NCBI GenBank assembly: GCA_963761615.1
Contig: CAVXGU010000003.1
Span: 2,232,001 to 2,296,000 of the forward strand
Direction: 5' to 3'
DNA length: 64,000 bases
Source of the DNA: CAVXGU01 sp963761615
Lineage (GTDB): Bacteria > Acidobacteriota > Vicinamibacteria > Vicinamibacterales > CAVVIG01
The notes below the pieces were generated by a model. That model worked only from the letters and a program-made list of their open reading frames with translations, made no database searches and was not told the DNA's origin. Made by a program: the position numbers and the translations under genes. Positions 1 through 6,748 of this stretch are shown here, piece after piece (position 1 is the first letter of the stretch; every line of letters begins with the position of its first letter).

Positions 1-64
1 CGGACCGTCTGACGGCAGCCATGAAGGACACCTCGGGCCCTCGTGGCTGCTGTCACTCGCGCAA

Positions 65-81
65 GGCCCGCGGTGCGGGCC
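65..81 (-). terminator. Hairpin downstream of pgsA
   Basis: A perfect 7-bp inverted repeat (GGCCCGC, loop GGT, GCGGGCC) lies 10 to 26 nt beyond the pgsA stop codon. No T-run follows it, so it is only a possible terminator. Confidence 0.35.
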
Positions 82-90
82 GAGACGGGC

Positions 91-654
91 CTACTCGATG
101 CGGGACCCCAGAAACAGGTTGAACCGGCGGAAGTAGTCGGTGGCGGAAACGAGGGCCGTCACCAGGACGACCCACAGGGCGCCCTGTCCGATCTCGATGA
201 GCGGCCCGCCGCTGTGCTGGCCCAGGATCAGCGCGAGAATCGCCACGACCTGGGCCACCATCTTCAGCTTCCCGAGCCGCGACGCCGGCACCACCACGCC
301 GCGCGCGTACGCCAGGCTCCGAAGCGCCGTCACCGCGAACTCCCGCCCGATGATGATCGCGACGATCCAGGCCGGGGCGAGCTCGAGCTGCACGAGTGAG
401 ATGAGCGCCGCCGACGTGAGGAGCTTGTCCGCGAGCGGGTCGATGACCTGCCCGAGCGCCGTGATCTGATCGCGCCGGCGCGCCAGGTAACCGTCGAGCC
501 AGTCGGTGATGGACGCCAGCCCGAAGATGGCGGCGCCGACCAGTTCCTTGGGCATCCCGAGCACCTGGCGCCCCTCGAACTTCGTCAGGAGCACGACGAC
601 GAGCAGCGGTACGAGGAAGATGCGCGTGACCGTGAGCGAGTTCGGCAGGTTCAT
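91..654 (-). CDS. pgsA: CDP-diacylglycerol--glycerol-3-phosphate 3-phosphatidyltransferase
   Basis: This integral inner-membrane enzyme makes phosphatidylglycerol phosphate from CDP-diacylglycerol and glycerol-3-phosphate, the committed step to phosphatidylglycerol and cardiolipin. The CDP-alcohol phosphotransferase signature DG-x2-AR-x8-G-x3-D-x3-D is complete at about residues 54-76 (DGYLAR, then G, then DPLAD). Several hydrophobic segments and a length of about 187 residues fit the family. I prefer the ATG at 654 (MNLPNSLTVTRI, the usual PgsA beginning) over an in-frame GTG at 669. The gene is divergent from the nucleotidyltransferase, and only about 36 bp separate the two starts. The gene symbol rests on the signature and overall resemblance. 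Confidence 0.93.
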   Translation of the reverse strand: MNLPNSLTVTRIFLVPLLVVVLLTKFEGRQVLGMPKELVGAAIFGLASITDWLDGYLARRRDQITALGQVIDPLADKLLTSAALISLVQLELAPAWIVAIIIGREFAVTALRSLAYARGVVVPASRLGKLKMVAQVVAILALILGQHSGGPLIEIGQGALWVVLVTALVSATDYFRRFNLFLGSRIE

Positions 655-690
655 GAGGCCGTCGGGCACATGATATCATCGGGGGTTCGT

Positions 691-1746
691 ATGAAGGCGA
701 TTCTGCTCGCGGGTGGCAAGGGGACGCGCCTCCGCCCCCTGACCATCCACACGCCCAAGCCCATCGTCCCGATCTTCGATCGCCCGTTCCTCCGCTATCA
801 GATCGACCTGCTGCGGAGCGTGCCCGAGATCGACGAGGTGGTGCTCAGCCTCAACTACCAGCCGCGGCGGATCGAGGAGATGTTCGGCGACGGCGCCGGC
901 CTCGGCGTCGGCATCCGGTACGTGGTCGAGCCCGTCCCGCTCGGCACGGCCGGGGCCGTGCGCTACGCCGGCGAGGCGCTCCACGAGTCGGTCATCGTCT
1001 TCAACGGCGATGTGCTGGCCGACCTGGACCTGGCGGCCGTCATCGCGCTCCACCGCGAACGCCGCGCCCGTGCGACGATCGTCCTGACGCCCGTCGAGAA
1101 CCCCGCCGCGTACGGGCTGGTCGAGACCGACGCGCAGGGCAACGTGACGCGCTTCCTCGAGAAGCCGAACCCCGACGAAATCACCTGCGACACGATCAAC
1201 GCGGGCGTCTACGTCCTCGAGCCCGACACCTTCGACCGGATTCCGAAAGACGTGCCCTGGTCGATCGAGCGCAGCTTCTTCCCCTCGCTCATCGAGCGCG
1301 GCGAGACCTTCGTCGCCTACGTCGCACGCGGGTACTGGATCGACATCGGCACCCCCGAGAAGTACATGCAGGTGCACCGCGACATCATGGACGGCCGCTA
1401 CCGCGCGGCGCCCATGCCCGAGGCCTCGTCCCGGCTGTGGGTCGCTCCAGGCGCCCGCGTCGAGGAGGGCGCCGTCCTCGAGGGGCCGTGCTTCATCGAC
1501 GACGGCGCCGTCGTCAAGGCGGGCGCCCGCGTCGGCCAGTACGGCGTCGTCGGCCGCCAGTGCCAGATCGAAGAGCACGCCGTCGTCGACCGGTCCATTC
1601 TCTGGCCCAACACGCGCGTCGCCCAGGAGGCGCACGTGCGCGGCGCGATCGTGGGCCGCCAGTGCCACATCGGCCGGCACGCCTCGGTTGGTGAGGGCGT
1701 CGTCCTCGGTGACAAATCGCTGATCACCGACTTCAGCCGGCTCTAA
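691..1746 (+). CDS. NDP-sugar / mannose-1-phosphate nucleotidyltransferase
   Basis: This cytosolic sugar-nucleotide pyrophosphorylase probably makes GDP-mannose or a related NDP-sugar for polysaccharide synthesis. The nucleotide-binding signature AGGKGTRLRPLT is at the N-terminus, followed by a Rossmann-type transferase domain with FNGDVL (metal-binding Asp) and EKP motifs. After about residue 245 comes a left-handed beta-helix of hexapeptide-like repeats, seen as runs of G-A-x-V. Length (351 aa) is typical. The start is the ATG heading MKAILLAGG; the -10-like TATCAT at 674-679 leaves only about 11 nt of leader. The next gene encodes a phosphomannomutase 16 bp downstream, which supports mannose activation, but substrate cannot be read from sequence alone. 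Confidence 0.9.
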   Translation: MKAILLAGGKGTRLRPLTIHTPKPIVPIFDRPFLRYQIDLLRSVPEIDEVVLSLNYQPRRIEEMFGDGAGLGVGIRYVVEPVPLGTAGAVRYAGEALHESVIVFNGDVLADLDLAAVIALHRERRARATIVLTPVENPAAYGLVETDAQGNVTRFLEKPNPDEITCDTINAGVYVLEPDTFDRIPKDVPWSIERSFFPSLIERGETFVAYVARGYWIDIGTPEKYMQVHRDIMDGRYRAAPMPEASSRLWVAPGARVEEGAVLEGPCFIDDGAVVKAGARVGQYGVVGRQCQIEEHAVVDRSILWPNTRVAQEAHVRGAIVGRQCHIGRHASVGEGVVLGDKSLITDFSRL

Positions 1747-1762
1747 TCCCCCGGGAGGCCCC

Positions 1763-3125
1763 ATGATGCCCGCGGTCGACCCTGCCATCTTCAAAGCCTA
1801 CGACGTGCGCGGACTCTACCCCGGCGAGGTCAACGAAGACGCGGCCCGCGCGATCGGCGCGGCATTCGTGAGCTATCTCGAGGCGCGCCGGGTCGCGGTC
1901 GGCCGCGACATGCGACTCTCCTCGCCGGCGCTGGCGGCCGCTTTCATCGAGGGTGCGACCTCTCGCGGCGCCGACGTCGTCGATTACGGCATGATCCCGA
2001 CCGACATGCTCTACTTCGCGGTGGCGCGCGACGGCCTCGACGGCGGTGTCCAGGTGACCGCCTCGCACAACCCGAAGCAGTACAACGGGATGAAGATGGT
2101 CCGGCGCGAGGCGCTGCCGCTCAGCGGCGATGCCGGCATCGGGGACATCCGCGACATGATCGCCTCCGGCCGCCTGCCGCCGCCCGCGGCGCGGCCCGGC
2201 TCGGTCTCGCAGAAGGACGTCCTCGACGCGTACGTCGCGCACGTGCTCTCGTTCATCGACCCGGGCATCATCGCGCCCTTCAAGGTGGTGCTCGACGCCG
2301 GCAGCGGCATGGCGGGGCTGGTCGCGCCGAAGCTCTTCGCGCACCTGCCCTGCCGGACGACGACGCTCTGCTTCGAGATCGACGGGCGCTTCCCCAACCA
2401 CGAGGCGAATCCGCTCATCGAGGAGAACCGGCGGGACATCGTCGCGCGCGTCGTCGCCGACGGCGCCGAAATCGGCATCGCCTGGGACGGCGACGCGGAC
2501 CGCTGCTTCTTCATCGACGGCGCGGGCGAATTCATCTCGGGGGACTTCGTGACGGCGCTCCTGGCGGAAGCGTTCCTGCTGAAGCACCCTGGCGCGACCG
2601 TGATCTACGACCTCCGCGCGAGCCGCGCCGTCAAGGACACCGCGGAGCGGCTCGGCGGCACCGCGCTCATGAACCGGGTGGGTCATGCCTTCTTCAAGCG
2701 GCGCATGCGCCAGTCGAACGCCATTTTCGGCGGCGAGGTCACGGGGCACTACTACTTCCGGGACAACTTCTACGCGGACAACGGATTCATTCCGGCCCTC
2801 CTGATCCTCGAGCTGATGTCGAAGAAGCGGCAGAGCCTGCGGGAACTGCTGGCCCCGCTGCGCGAGCGCTACTTCATCTCGGGCGAGATCAACACGACGC
2901 TGCCGAGCATGGACGCGGTGCCGGCGAAGCTCGAACAGCTCGCGGCCCACTACGCCGACGGGAACCAGTACCTCGCTCGACGGGATCTCGGTCGAGTACC
3001 AGGACTGGCACTTCAACGTGCGGCCCTCGAACACCGAGCCGCTGCTCCGTCTCAACCTCGAGGCGGCGACGCCAGACATGATGGCCCGCAAGCGCGACGA
3101 GGTCCTGGGTCTGATCCGCTCGTGA
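1763..3125 (+). CDS. Phosphomannomutase/phosphoglucomutase (single +1 frameshift)
   Basis: This enzyme interconverts hexose-6-phosphate and hexose-1-phosphate, supplying the substrate of the preceding nucleotidyltransferase. The phosphoserine loop TASHNPKQYNGMK and the metal-binding DGDADR are both present. A GGGAGG ribosome site lies just upstream. The reading frame breaks near 2969-2974. After that point the next frame encodes the expected C-terminal domain, beginning DGISVEYQDWHFNVRPSNTE, which is the phosphate-binding loop, and ends at the TGA at 3123-3125. Without the shift the original frame would run to 3160 with unrelated sequence. Corrected length is about 453 aa, normal for the family. 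The shift equals one extra base. Confidence 0.92.
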
Positions 3126-3150
3126 TAAACTGGGCGACCGTCGGCCGATC

Positions 3151-3224
3151 GCGGGCTTAGCATAGTGGTAATGCCCTGGCTTCCCAAGCCAGTTAGACGG
3201 GTTCGATTCCCGTAGCCCGCTCCA
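3151..3224 (+). tRNA. tRNA-Gly (CCC)
   Basis: The cloverleaf is clear. The acceptor stem is GCGGGCT/AGCCCGC and the anticodon arm is CTGGC-TTCCCAA-GCCAG, so the anticodon is CCC. The T arm contains GGTTCGATTCC, and the 3' CCA is encoded. A possible -10 (TAAACT) lies about 20 bp upstream, immediately after the phosphomannomutase stop. Confidence 0.96.
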
Positions 3225-3260
3225 CGATTGTCGAGTCCGGTGTAATTCGCCGGCGCAAAT

Positions 3261-3686
3261 CTACCGGGGCTCGCCGCGATCAATTCCGAAGTGTTCCTTG
3301 ACCTTGGCCACGATCCGCGACTCGGTCAACTTGTCCGTGGTCTCGATGCCGACAGTGCAGGCAGGCAGCGCCTTGGAGGTGCTCAAACGGGCGCTGAGCT
3401 GCATCTTGGCTTCACCCGGCCCGAAGATCAGAAGAGCCTCGGGTTGCCCCAGTTGACTGATGACCTGGTCGTAGTATCGGTCAAGCTGCTCGCCGTAGCG
3501 TGCCTCATATCTCTTTTCGCCTCGCTCGTGCTCGGACCCTTCTGGCGCAGCGGACCCTGCGCGACCCGAATAACGTGAGTGCGGTTCGACGTTGGATTCC
3601 AGGGTTCTGCTGGTGACCCGATCCGCCGAGGCGGACACGATGACCGCCTTCCCATGGTCAATCCAAATGCCTACTTTGTCGCCCAT
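3261..3686 (-). CDS. eRF1-domain-3-like 'translational machinery' family protein
   Basis: This is a small soluble protein of about 141 aa. It begins with an IWIDHGKAVIV segment and ends with GIETTDKLTESRIVAKVKEHF, with LIFGPGEAK in the middle. These correspond to the conserved blocks of the short bacterial proteins related to domain 3 of eukaryotic/archaeal release factor eRF1 (IWLDHKEARI, VGPxxAK, ETxDHPTDxQ). That resemblance is from memory of the family, not a search. The central part is Arg/Glu-rich. I chose the ATG at 3686 because GAGGTGG precedes it; upstream in-frame sequence looks non-coding. The gene is the last of three small genes on this strand. Its precise role is unknown. Confidence 0.72.
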   Translation of the reverse strand: MGDKVGIWIDHGKAVIVSASADRVTSRTLESNVEPHSRYSGRAGSAAPEGSEHERGEKRYEARYGEQLDRYYDQVISQLGQPEALLIFGPGEAKMQLSARLSTSKALPACTVGIETTDKLTESRIVAKVKEHFGIDRGEPR

Positions 3687-3717
3687 TGCCACCTCTTCGG
3701 TCCTGACAATAGCCGTG

Positions 3718-3939
3718 CTAGCTTCGCCCGCTGCGCCGGCCAGCCTTGACGCTCTTTTGGCCGACCTTCTTGCCTCTCGGTTCGCCCATCCGCTCATCTA
3801 TCGACTCTTGAGGCGGTGGCTTCCGATGACGCTTCCCCAAGGCATCGACTGGTCCCCGATCGGGGCGCGTGGCCGCGGGTGGCGTCTCTTCCACTGTTAC
3901 CTGCGGTCGGCCCTTTTGCAGGGGTCTGCGAACTGCCAT
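3718..3939 (-). CDS. Small basic hypothetical protein
   Basis: This is a 73-residue, Lys/Arg/Pro-rich frame starting MAVRRPLQKGRPQV and ending KVGQKSVKAGRRSGRS. GGGAGG sits about 9 nt before the ATG. It lies between two better supported small genes on the same strand, which makes expression plausible. I recognise no family and see no signal peptide or membrane segment; the charge would suit nucleic-acid contact, but that is a guess. Confidence 0.4.
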   Translation of the reverse strand: MAVRRPLQKGRPQVTVEETPPAATRPDRGPVDALGKRHRKPPPQESIDERMGEPRGKKVGQKSVKAGRRSGRS

Positions 3940-4054
3940 CACTGTCCCTCCCGTGGGATCTTCGCCTTCGCACCTAATCCAGCTTAGGACATTCCTCGGC
4001 ACGGTTTCGCTTGCCACGGGGCGCGTTACGGCACGAAGCGAGTCAACCACATCG

Positions 4055-4327
4055 TCAATCGGTCTGCCTCGGCTTGCTTCGCAGTTCGCTCTCTGCCTTC
4101 AACCAGTCGTCTACGTCGTGCCCGTGCTCGCCGTCACGGCCGAGATACAACTCGTACGCGCGACGCGCGATCTCGGTATCCGGCACGACCGCTGACTGGT
4201 CTGCAAGGGTCTTCGACGCGCGCGACATCGCCGCCTTTGCGTGCCCCTTCCCTCTTGCCACCAGATACACCTCCCTCGTTTTCGAGCGACCCTCCTCAAG
4301 CTTCCTCTGTTTCTCGCTGCTGCACAA
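4055..4327 (-). CDS. DUF2934 domain-containing protein
   Basis: This is a 90-residue protein. Its last 40 residues carry the DUF2934 signature: IARRAYELYLGRDGEHGHDVDDW followed by an LxAExEL pattern. The domain is short, helical and of unknown function, and is frequent in Acidobacteriota and Proteobacteria beside stress genes. The N-terminal half is Lys/Arg-rich and not conserved as far as I can tell, so the real start may be internal (for example at MSRASKT). It heads the run of three small minus-strand genes. Confidence 0.8.
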   Translation of the reverse strand: MCSSEKQRKLEEGRSKTREVYLVARGKGHAKAAMSRASKTLADQSAVVPDTEIARRAYELYLGRDGEHGHDVDDWLKAESELRSKPRQTD

Positions 4328-4446
4328 TCAGGAAGAACCCGAGCGTCGTGAATTCGATCATGACGCACGCCCCGGGCGTACGTTCGTGTTCACGCCCGAC
4401 GACATGTTCAAGCCGGTGTCGACAGTGACAGGGATGAGGGCAGGTA

Positions 4447-5094
4447 CTACCTGCCGATCGCCAGTGCGCGGTCGAGGCGAAACGTCACGAGCGATCCGGC
4501 CGGTACCCTGACGAGTCGACCGTGCGTCGCGAGACTGGCGGCCCCGACCGTAGCTCCCGCAACCGCACCGATCGCGGCGCCCTTGCCCCCGCCCGCGATG
4601 GCGCCGATGATTGTCCCGAGAAGCGCGCCGCCGCCGATACGTTGCACGGCCTGGTCGCTGCTGCCGTGATCCGGCGCCTGAACTCGATCGGCCTCGGCCG
4701 AGACCGCGTAGCGCCGACCCTTGACCGTGACCGAGTCCAGATCGAGGATGAGGTCGCCGTCTGCAGCGGACCTGACGAGGAGCCGACTCGACGAACCTCG
4801 TGGGATCGCCGGTACGGCAAGGCGCCTATAGCCGTCCCACACGTCGGTCTCGACGGTTGCCAGGTACTCGCGGCCGTCTCGTCTGTTCGTGTCGATGGCC
4901 TGCCGTGTGCGGACCGTGATGTAGGTGCCCGCGTCAATCTCTGCCAGAGGTGAGTAGGCGTCGTAGCGCCCGTTTCGGTCGTAGCGGGCGGCGTAAGGGT
5001 CGGTGTTGCGGTTGTCGGGCCTCTGGGCCTGAACCATCGTGACGCATAACCCGACCAGCAAGGCGGAACCAACGACGACGTTCAAGTGCTTCAT
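4447..5094 (-). CDS. Secreted glycine-zipper protein
   Basis: A signal peptide (MKHLNVVVGSALLVGLCVTMVQAQ) leads a 215-residue protein. A central beta-rich stretch (TYITVRTRQAIDT to VTVKGRRYAV) is followed by a glycine zipper at about residues 150-185 (GGGALLGTIIGAIAGGGKGA). The C-terminus (GRLVRVPAGSLVTFRLD) resembles the capping motif of cell-envelope proteins that control a tunable surface or conjugative pore. The architecture matches the lipoprotein at 15927-16736, so the two look like distant paralogues. The gene is probably envelope-stress related. A TGTTC-N6-GAACG palindrome lies 35-50 bp upstream of the start. Confidence 0.72.
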   Translation of the reverse strand: MKHLNVVVGSALLVGLCVTMVQAQRPDNRNTDPYAARYDRNGRYDAYSPLAEIDAGTYITVRTRQAIDTNRRDGREYLATVETDVWDGYRRLAVPAIPRGSSSRLLVRSAADGDLILDLDSVTVKGRRYAVSAEADRVQAPDHGSSDQAVQRIGGGALLGTIIGAIAGGGKGAAIGAVAGATVGAASLATHGRLVRVPAGSLVTFRLDRALAIGR

Positions 5095-5128
5095 GCAGTC
5101 AGCCTACCTGCTCGAGGCCCCGTGCCAC

Positions 5129-5144
5129 TGTTCAATAACGAACG
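5129..5144. promoter_or_regulatory. Palindrome TGTTC-N6-GAACG (site a)
   Basis: TGTTC AATAAC GAACG lies 35-50 bp upstream of the glycine-zipper gene. The inverted repeat extends outward as CACTGTTC and GAACGGTG, with one mismatch. A TGGCACG follows immediately on the minus strand. It is one of several sites with the same 6-bp spacer in this region; function is inferred. Confidence 0.5.
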
Positions 5145-5214
5145 GTGAGCCACGGCATCTACCCGCTCGGTGAGTCTCTCCGCGTTCAGAACAGGACAAC
5201 CGCGGCATGACGCG

Positions 5215-5230
5215 TGTGCTCAAGTGCACA
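5215..5230. promoter_or_regulatory. Palindrome TGTGC-N6-GCACA (site g)
   Basis: TGTGC TCAAGT GCACA is a perfect 5-6-5 inverted repeat, 105-120 bp upstream of the lmo0937-like gene. A related shorter palindrome, GTTCAGAAC, sits at 5184-5192. Both belong to the repeated operator-like sites of the region. Confidence 0.48.
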
Positions 5231-5334
5231 GACAGGCCGTCAACCATGCCCGATACTGAGGCGGTCGGCGCCTGTGTCGGCGCGCCCACCGGACTGGACG
5301 CGAGACGAAGGCCCGCCTGACTGGAGAATTGACC

Positions 5335-5487
5335 ATGTTGTACACCGTCGCCGTCATTCTGCTGATCGCCTGGCTGCTGGGTATTGTCGGGACGTACACC
5401 ATCGGCCCACTCGTTCACGTGTTCCTGGTCGTCGCGCTCGTCCTGTTCGTGATGGGGCTGCTGGGCGGCCGCCGCTCGGTCATCTAG
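5335..5487 (+). CDS. lmo0937 family small membrane protein
   Basis: This 50-residue protein consists almost entirely of two membrane segments (MLYTVAVILLIAWLLGIV and HVFLVVALVLFVMGLL) and ends GGRRSVI. It matches the pattern of the short lmo0937-type membrane proteins (MLYTIAVILLILWLLG, then a short loop and a second helix). GGAG lies 8 nt upstream of the ATG. Function is unknown; such proteins are often stress induced. It precedes the BON lipoprotein on the same strand by 60 bp. Confidence 0.82.
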   Translation: MLYTVAVILLIAWLLGIVGTYTIGPLVHVFLVVALVLFVMGLLGGRRSVI

Positions 5488-5547
5488 CGGCGGCGCGCGG
5501 AGCGACAGGACACTCACGGCCGACGATCTCACACATGGAGGCACGTA

Positions 5548-6048
5548 TTGCGCGTTTCGAAGGGTCTCACCACGGCGGCGTTCCTCTGCATCGTCTTCGC
5601 CACCGCGGCATGCACCCAGCAGACGACTGATGAGACGCAGCGTCGCGGCGCCGCTGCGCTCGACGCGACCCACGCGGGAGCCGACCAGGCCGTGGACGCG
5701 ACGAAGAAGGCCGGCGAGGCGGCGGCTGACGTCACGAAGAACGCGGTGGAGCACGCCGCCGGCGAGGCCAAAGACACAACCGGCGAGGTCGCCAGGAAGA
5801 GCGAGGATCTCGCCTCGGCCGCCGGTGAAGCGATCGCGGATAGTTGGATTACGACGAAGGTCAAGGCAAAGTTTGCCGATGAGATCGTGCTCCGCGGCAG
5901 CGACATCGCTGTCGTCACCACCGATCAGGTGGTCACCCTCCGGGGCACGGTGCCGTCCGCGGCAGCGAGCGCGCGTGCGGCGGAGATCGCTCGCGGCACC
6001 GAGCGCGTCGCGCGCGTCGTCAACCGGCTCGTGGTGAAGCGGATGTGA
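5548..6048 (+). CDS. BON-domain lipoprotein
   Basis: This is a 166-aa exported lipoprotein. An N-terminal signal ends in a lipobox (FATAAC, Cys at about 22). A long Ala/Lys/Glu-rich helical linker with repeated DATKKAGEAAADVTKNA-like units follows. One BON domain occupies about residues 95-166 (ITTKVKAKF, VVTTDQVVTLRGTV, RVVNRLVVKRM). BON domains bind phospholipid or envelope surfaces and occur in osmotic-stress proteins such as OsmY. The start is a TTG at 5548 with GGAGG six nt upstream; no ATG fits. Likely role: periplasmic envelope maintenance under stress. Confidence 0.85.
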   Translation: MRVSKGLTTAAFLCIVFATAACTQQTTDETQRRGAAALDATHAGADQAVDATKKAGEAAADVTKNAVEHAAGEAKDTTGEVARKSEDLASAAGEAIADSWITTKVKAKFADEIVLRGSDIAVVTTDQVVTLRGTVPSAAASARAAEIARGTERVARVVNRLVVKRM

Positions 6049-6299
6049 GCTCCCCTCCCCACGCTGAATGAAGCGGACATGGAGGGCCGGGCCCGTCGGT
6101 TGCGCCCGATCGTGGCGTGGCCCTGGACGGGCGCAACACCCCGCTCTTCTGTGGCAGCGCCGCTCGCGCGCGCGCGATCAACTCGCCTCACGCCTCGGCC
6201 ACCCCTCCGCGTCGCTGGGGCAGGCGATCGTCGACAATGACTGGGACCTCCATGAACCGGCATGAGGCGCGGCTGGGCACAATCCCGACTCGCGGGCCG

Positions 6300-6458
6300 T
6301 CAACGCCGCGCGTCTTCCCCTGGCCGCAGCCGGTACTCCGCGATCCACTGCTGGCTGACGACGCCCAGATCGGGCGCGCGATCCCGGCGAATGGACGCGG
6401 CCACGAAAGCGACGACGCCGGCAAGCACGAGGCCGCTGACGACCCACACGGCAATCAC
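6300..6458 (-). CDS. Small single-pass membrane protein, unknown function
   Basis: This 52-residue frame begins with one strong membrane helix (VIAVWVVSGLVLAGVVAFVAA), then a basic stop-transfer SIRRDR and a short soluble tail ending LRPGEDARR. The start is GTG at 6458, with GGGAG eight nt upstream. Hydrophobicity, the positive-inside pattern and the ribosome site argue that it is real. I recognise no family. It is divergent from the ATPase gene that begins 290 bp away. Confidence 0.55.
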   Translation of the reverse strand: MIAVWVVSGLVLAGVVAFVAASIRRDRAPDLGVVSQQWIAEYRLRPGEDARR

Positions 6459-6630
6459 GAGCGAGCTCCCTTCCCCGCAACACGGACCCGCCAGGGCTGG
6501 GGGTGTCCGCCGGCCCGCCCCGAATGGGCCTCCGAGCGCGTCGGCGTGCCCGGGAACGGAAAGGCCTCGGCCCTGGATCCCGTGCCCGACCCTTCGCGAT
6601 CGACTGTACGCACTCGGGACGGATGGCGAT

Positions 6631-6639
6631 GTTCAGAAC
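6631..6639. promoter_or_regulatory. Palindrome GTTC-A-GAAC upstream of the P-type ATPase
   Basis: GTTCAGAAC lies 110-118 bp upstream of the ATPase start. The same nine bases occur at 5184-5192, and the GTTCTGAAC version occurs at 9848-9856. All three are in non-coding DNA between stress-type genes, so this may be an operator class related to the N6 palindromes. Confidence 0.35.
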
Positions 6640-6748
6640 GAGACTACGTGGGTGGACGAGGTGGGAGGCGGAGGTGCAGGGAGCCGAACGCCGTCACGAT
6701 TCTGCTCGGCGCTCGCCCGCACGATAGCAAGAGGGAGAGCTGCTCCTT

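Noticed and set aside
6068..6265. 65-codon plus-strand frame after the BON gene
   Set aside because: Trp/Arg-rich, no ribosome site, no hydrophobic or family pattern.
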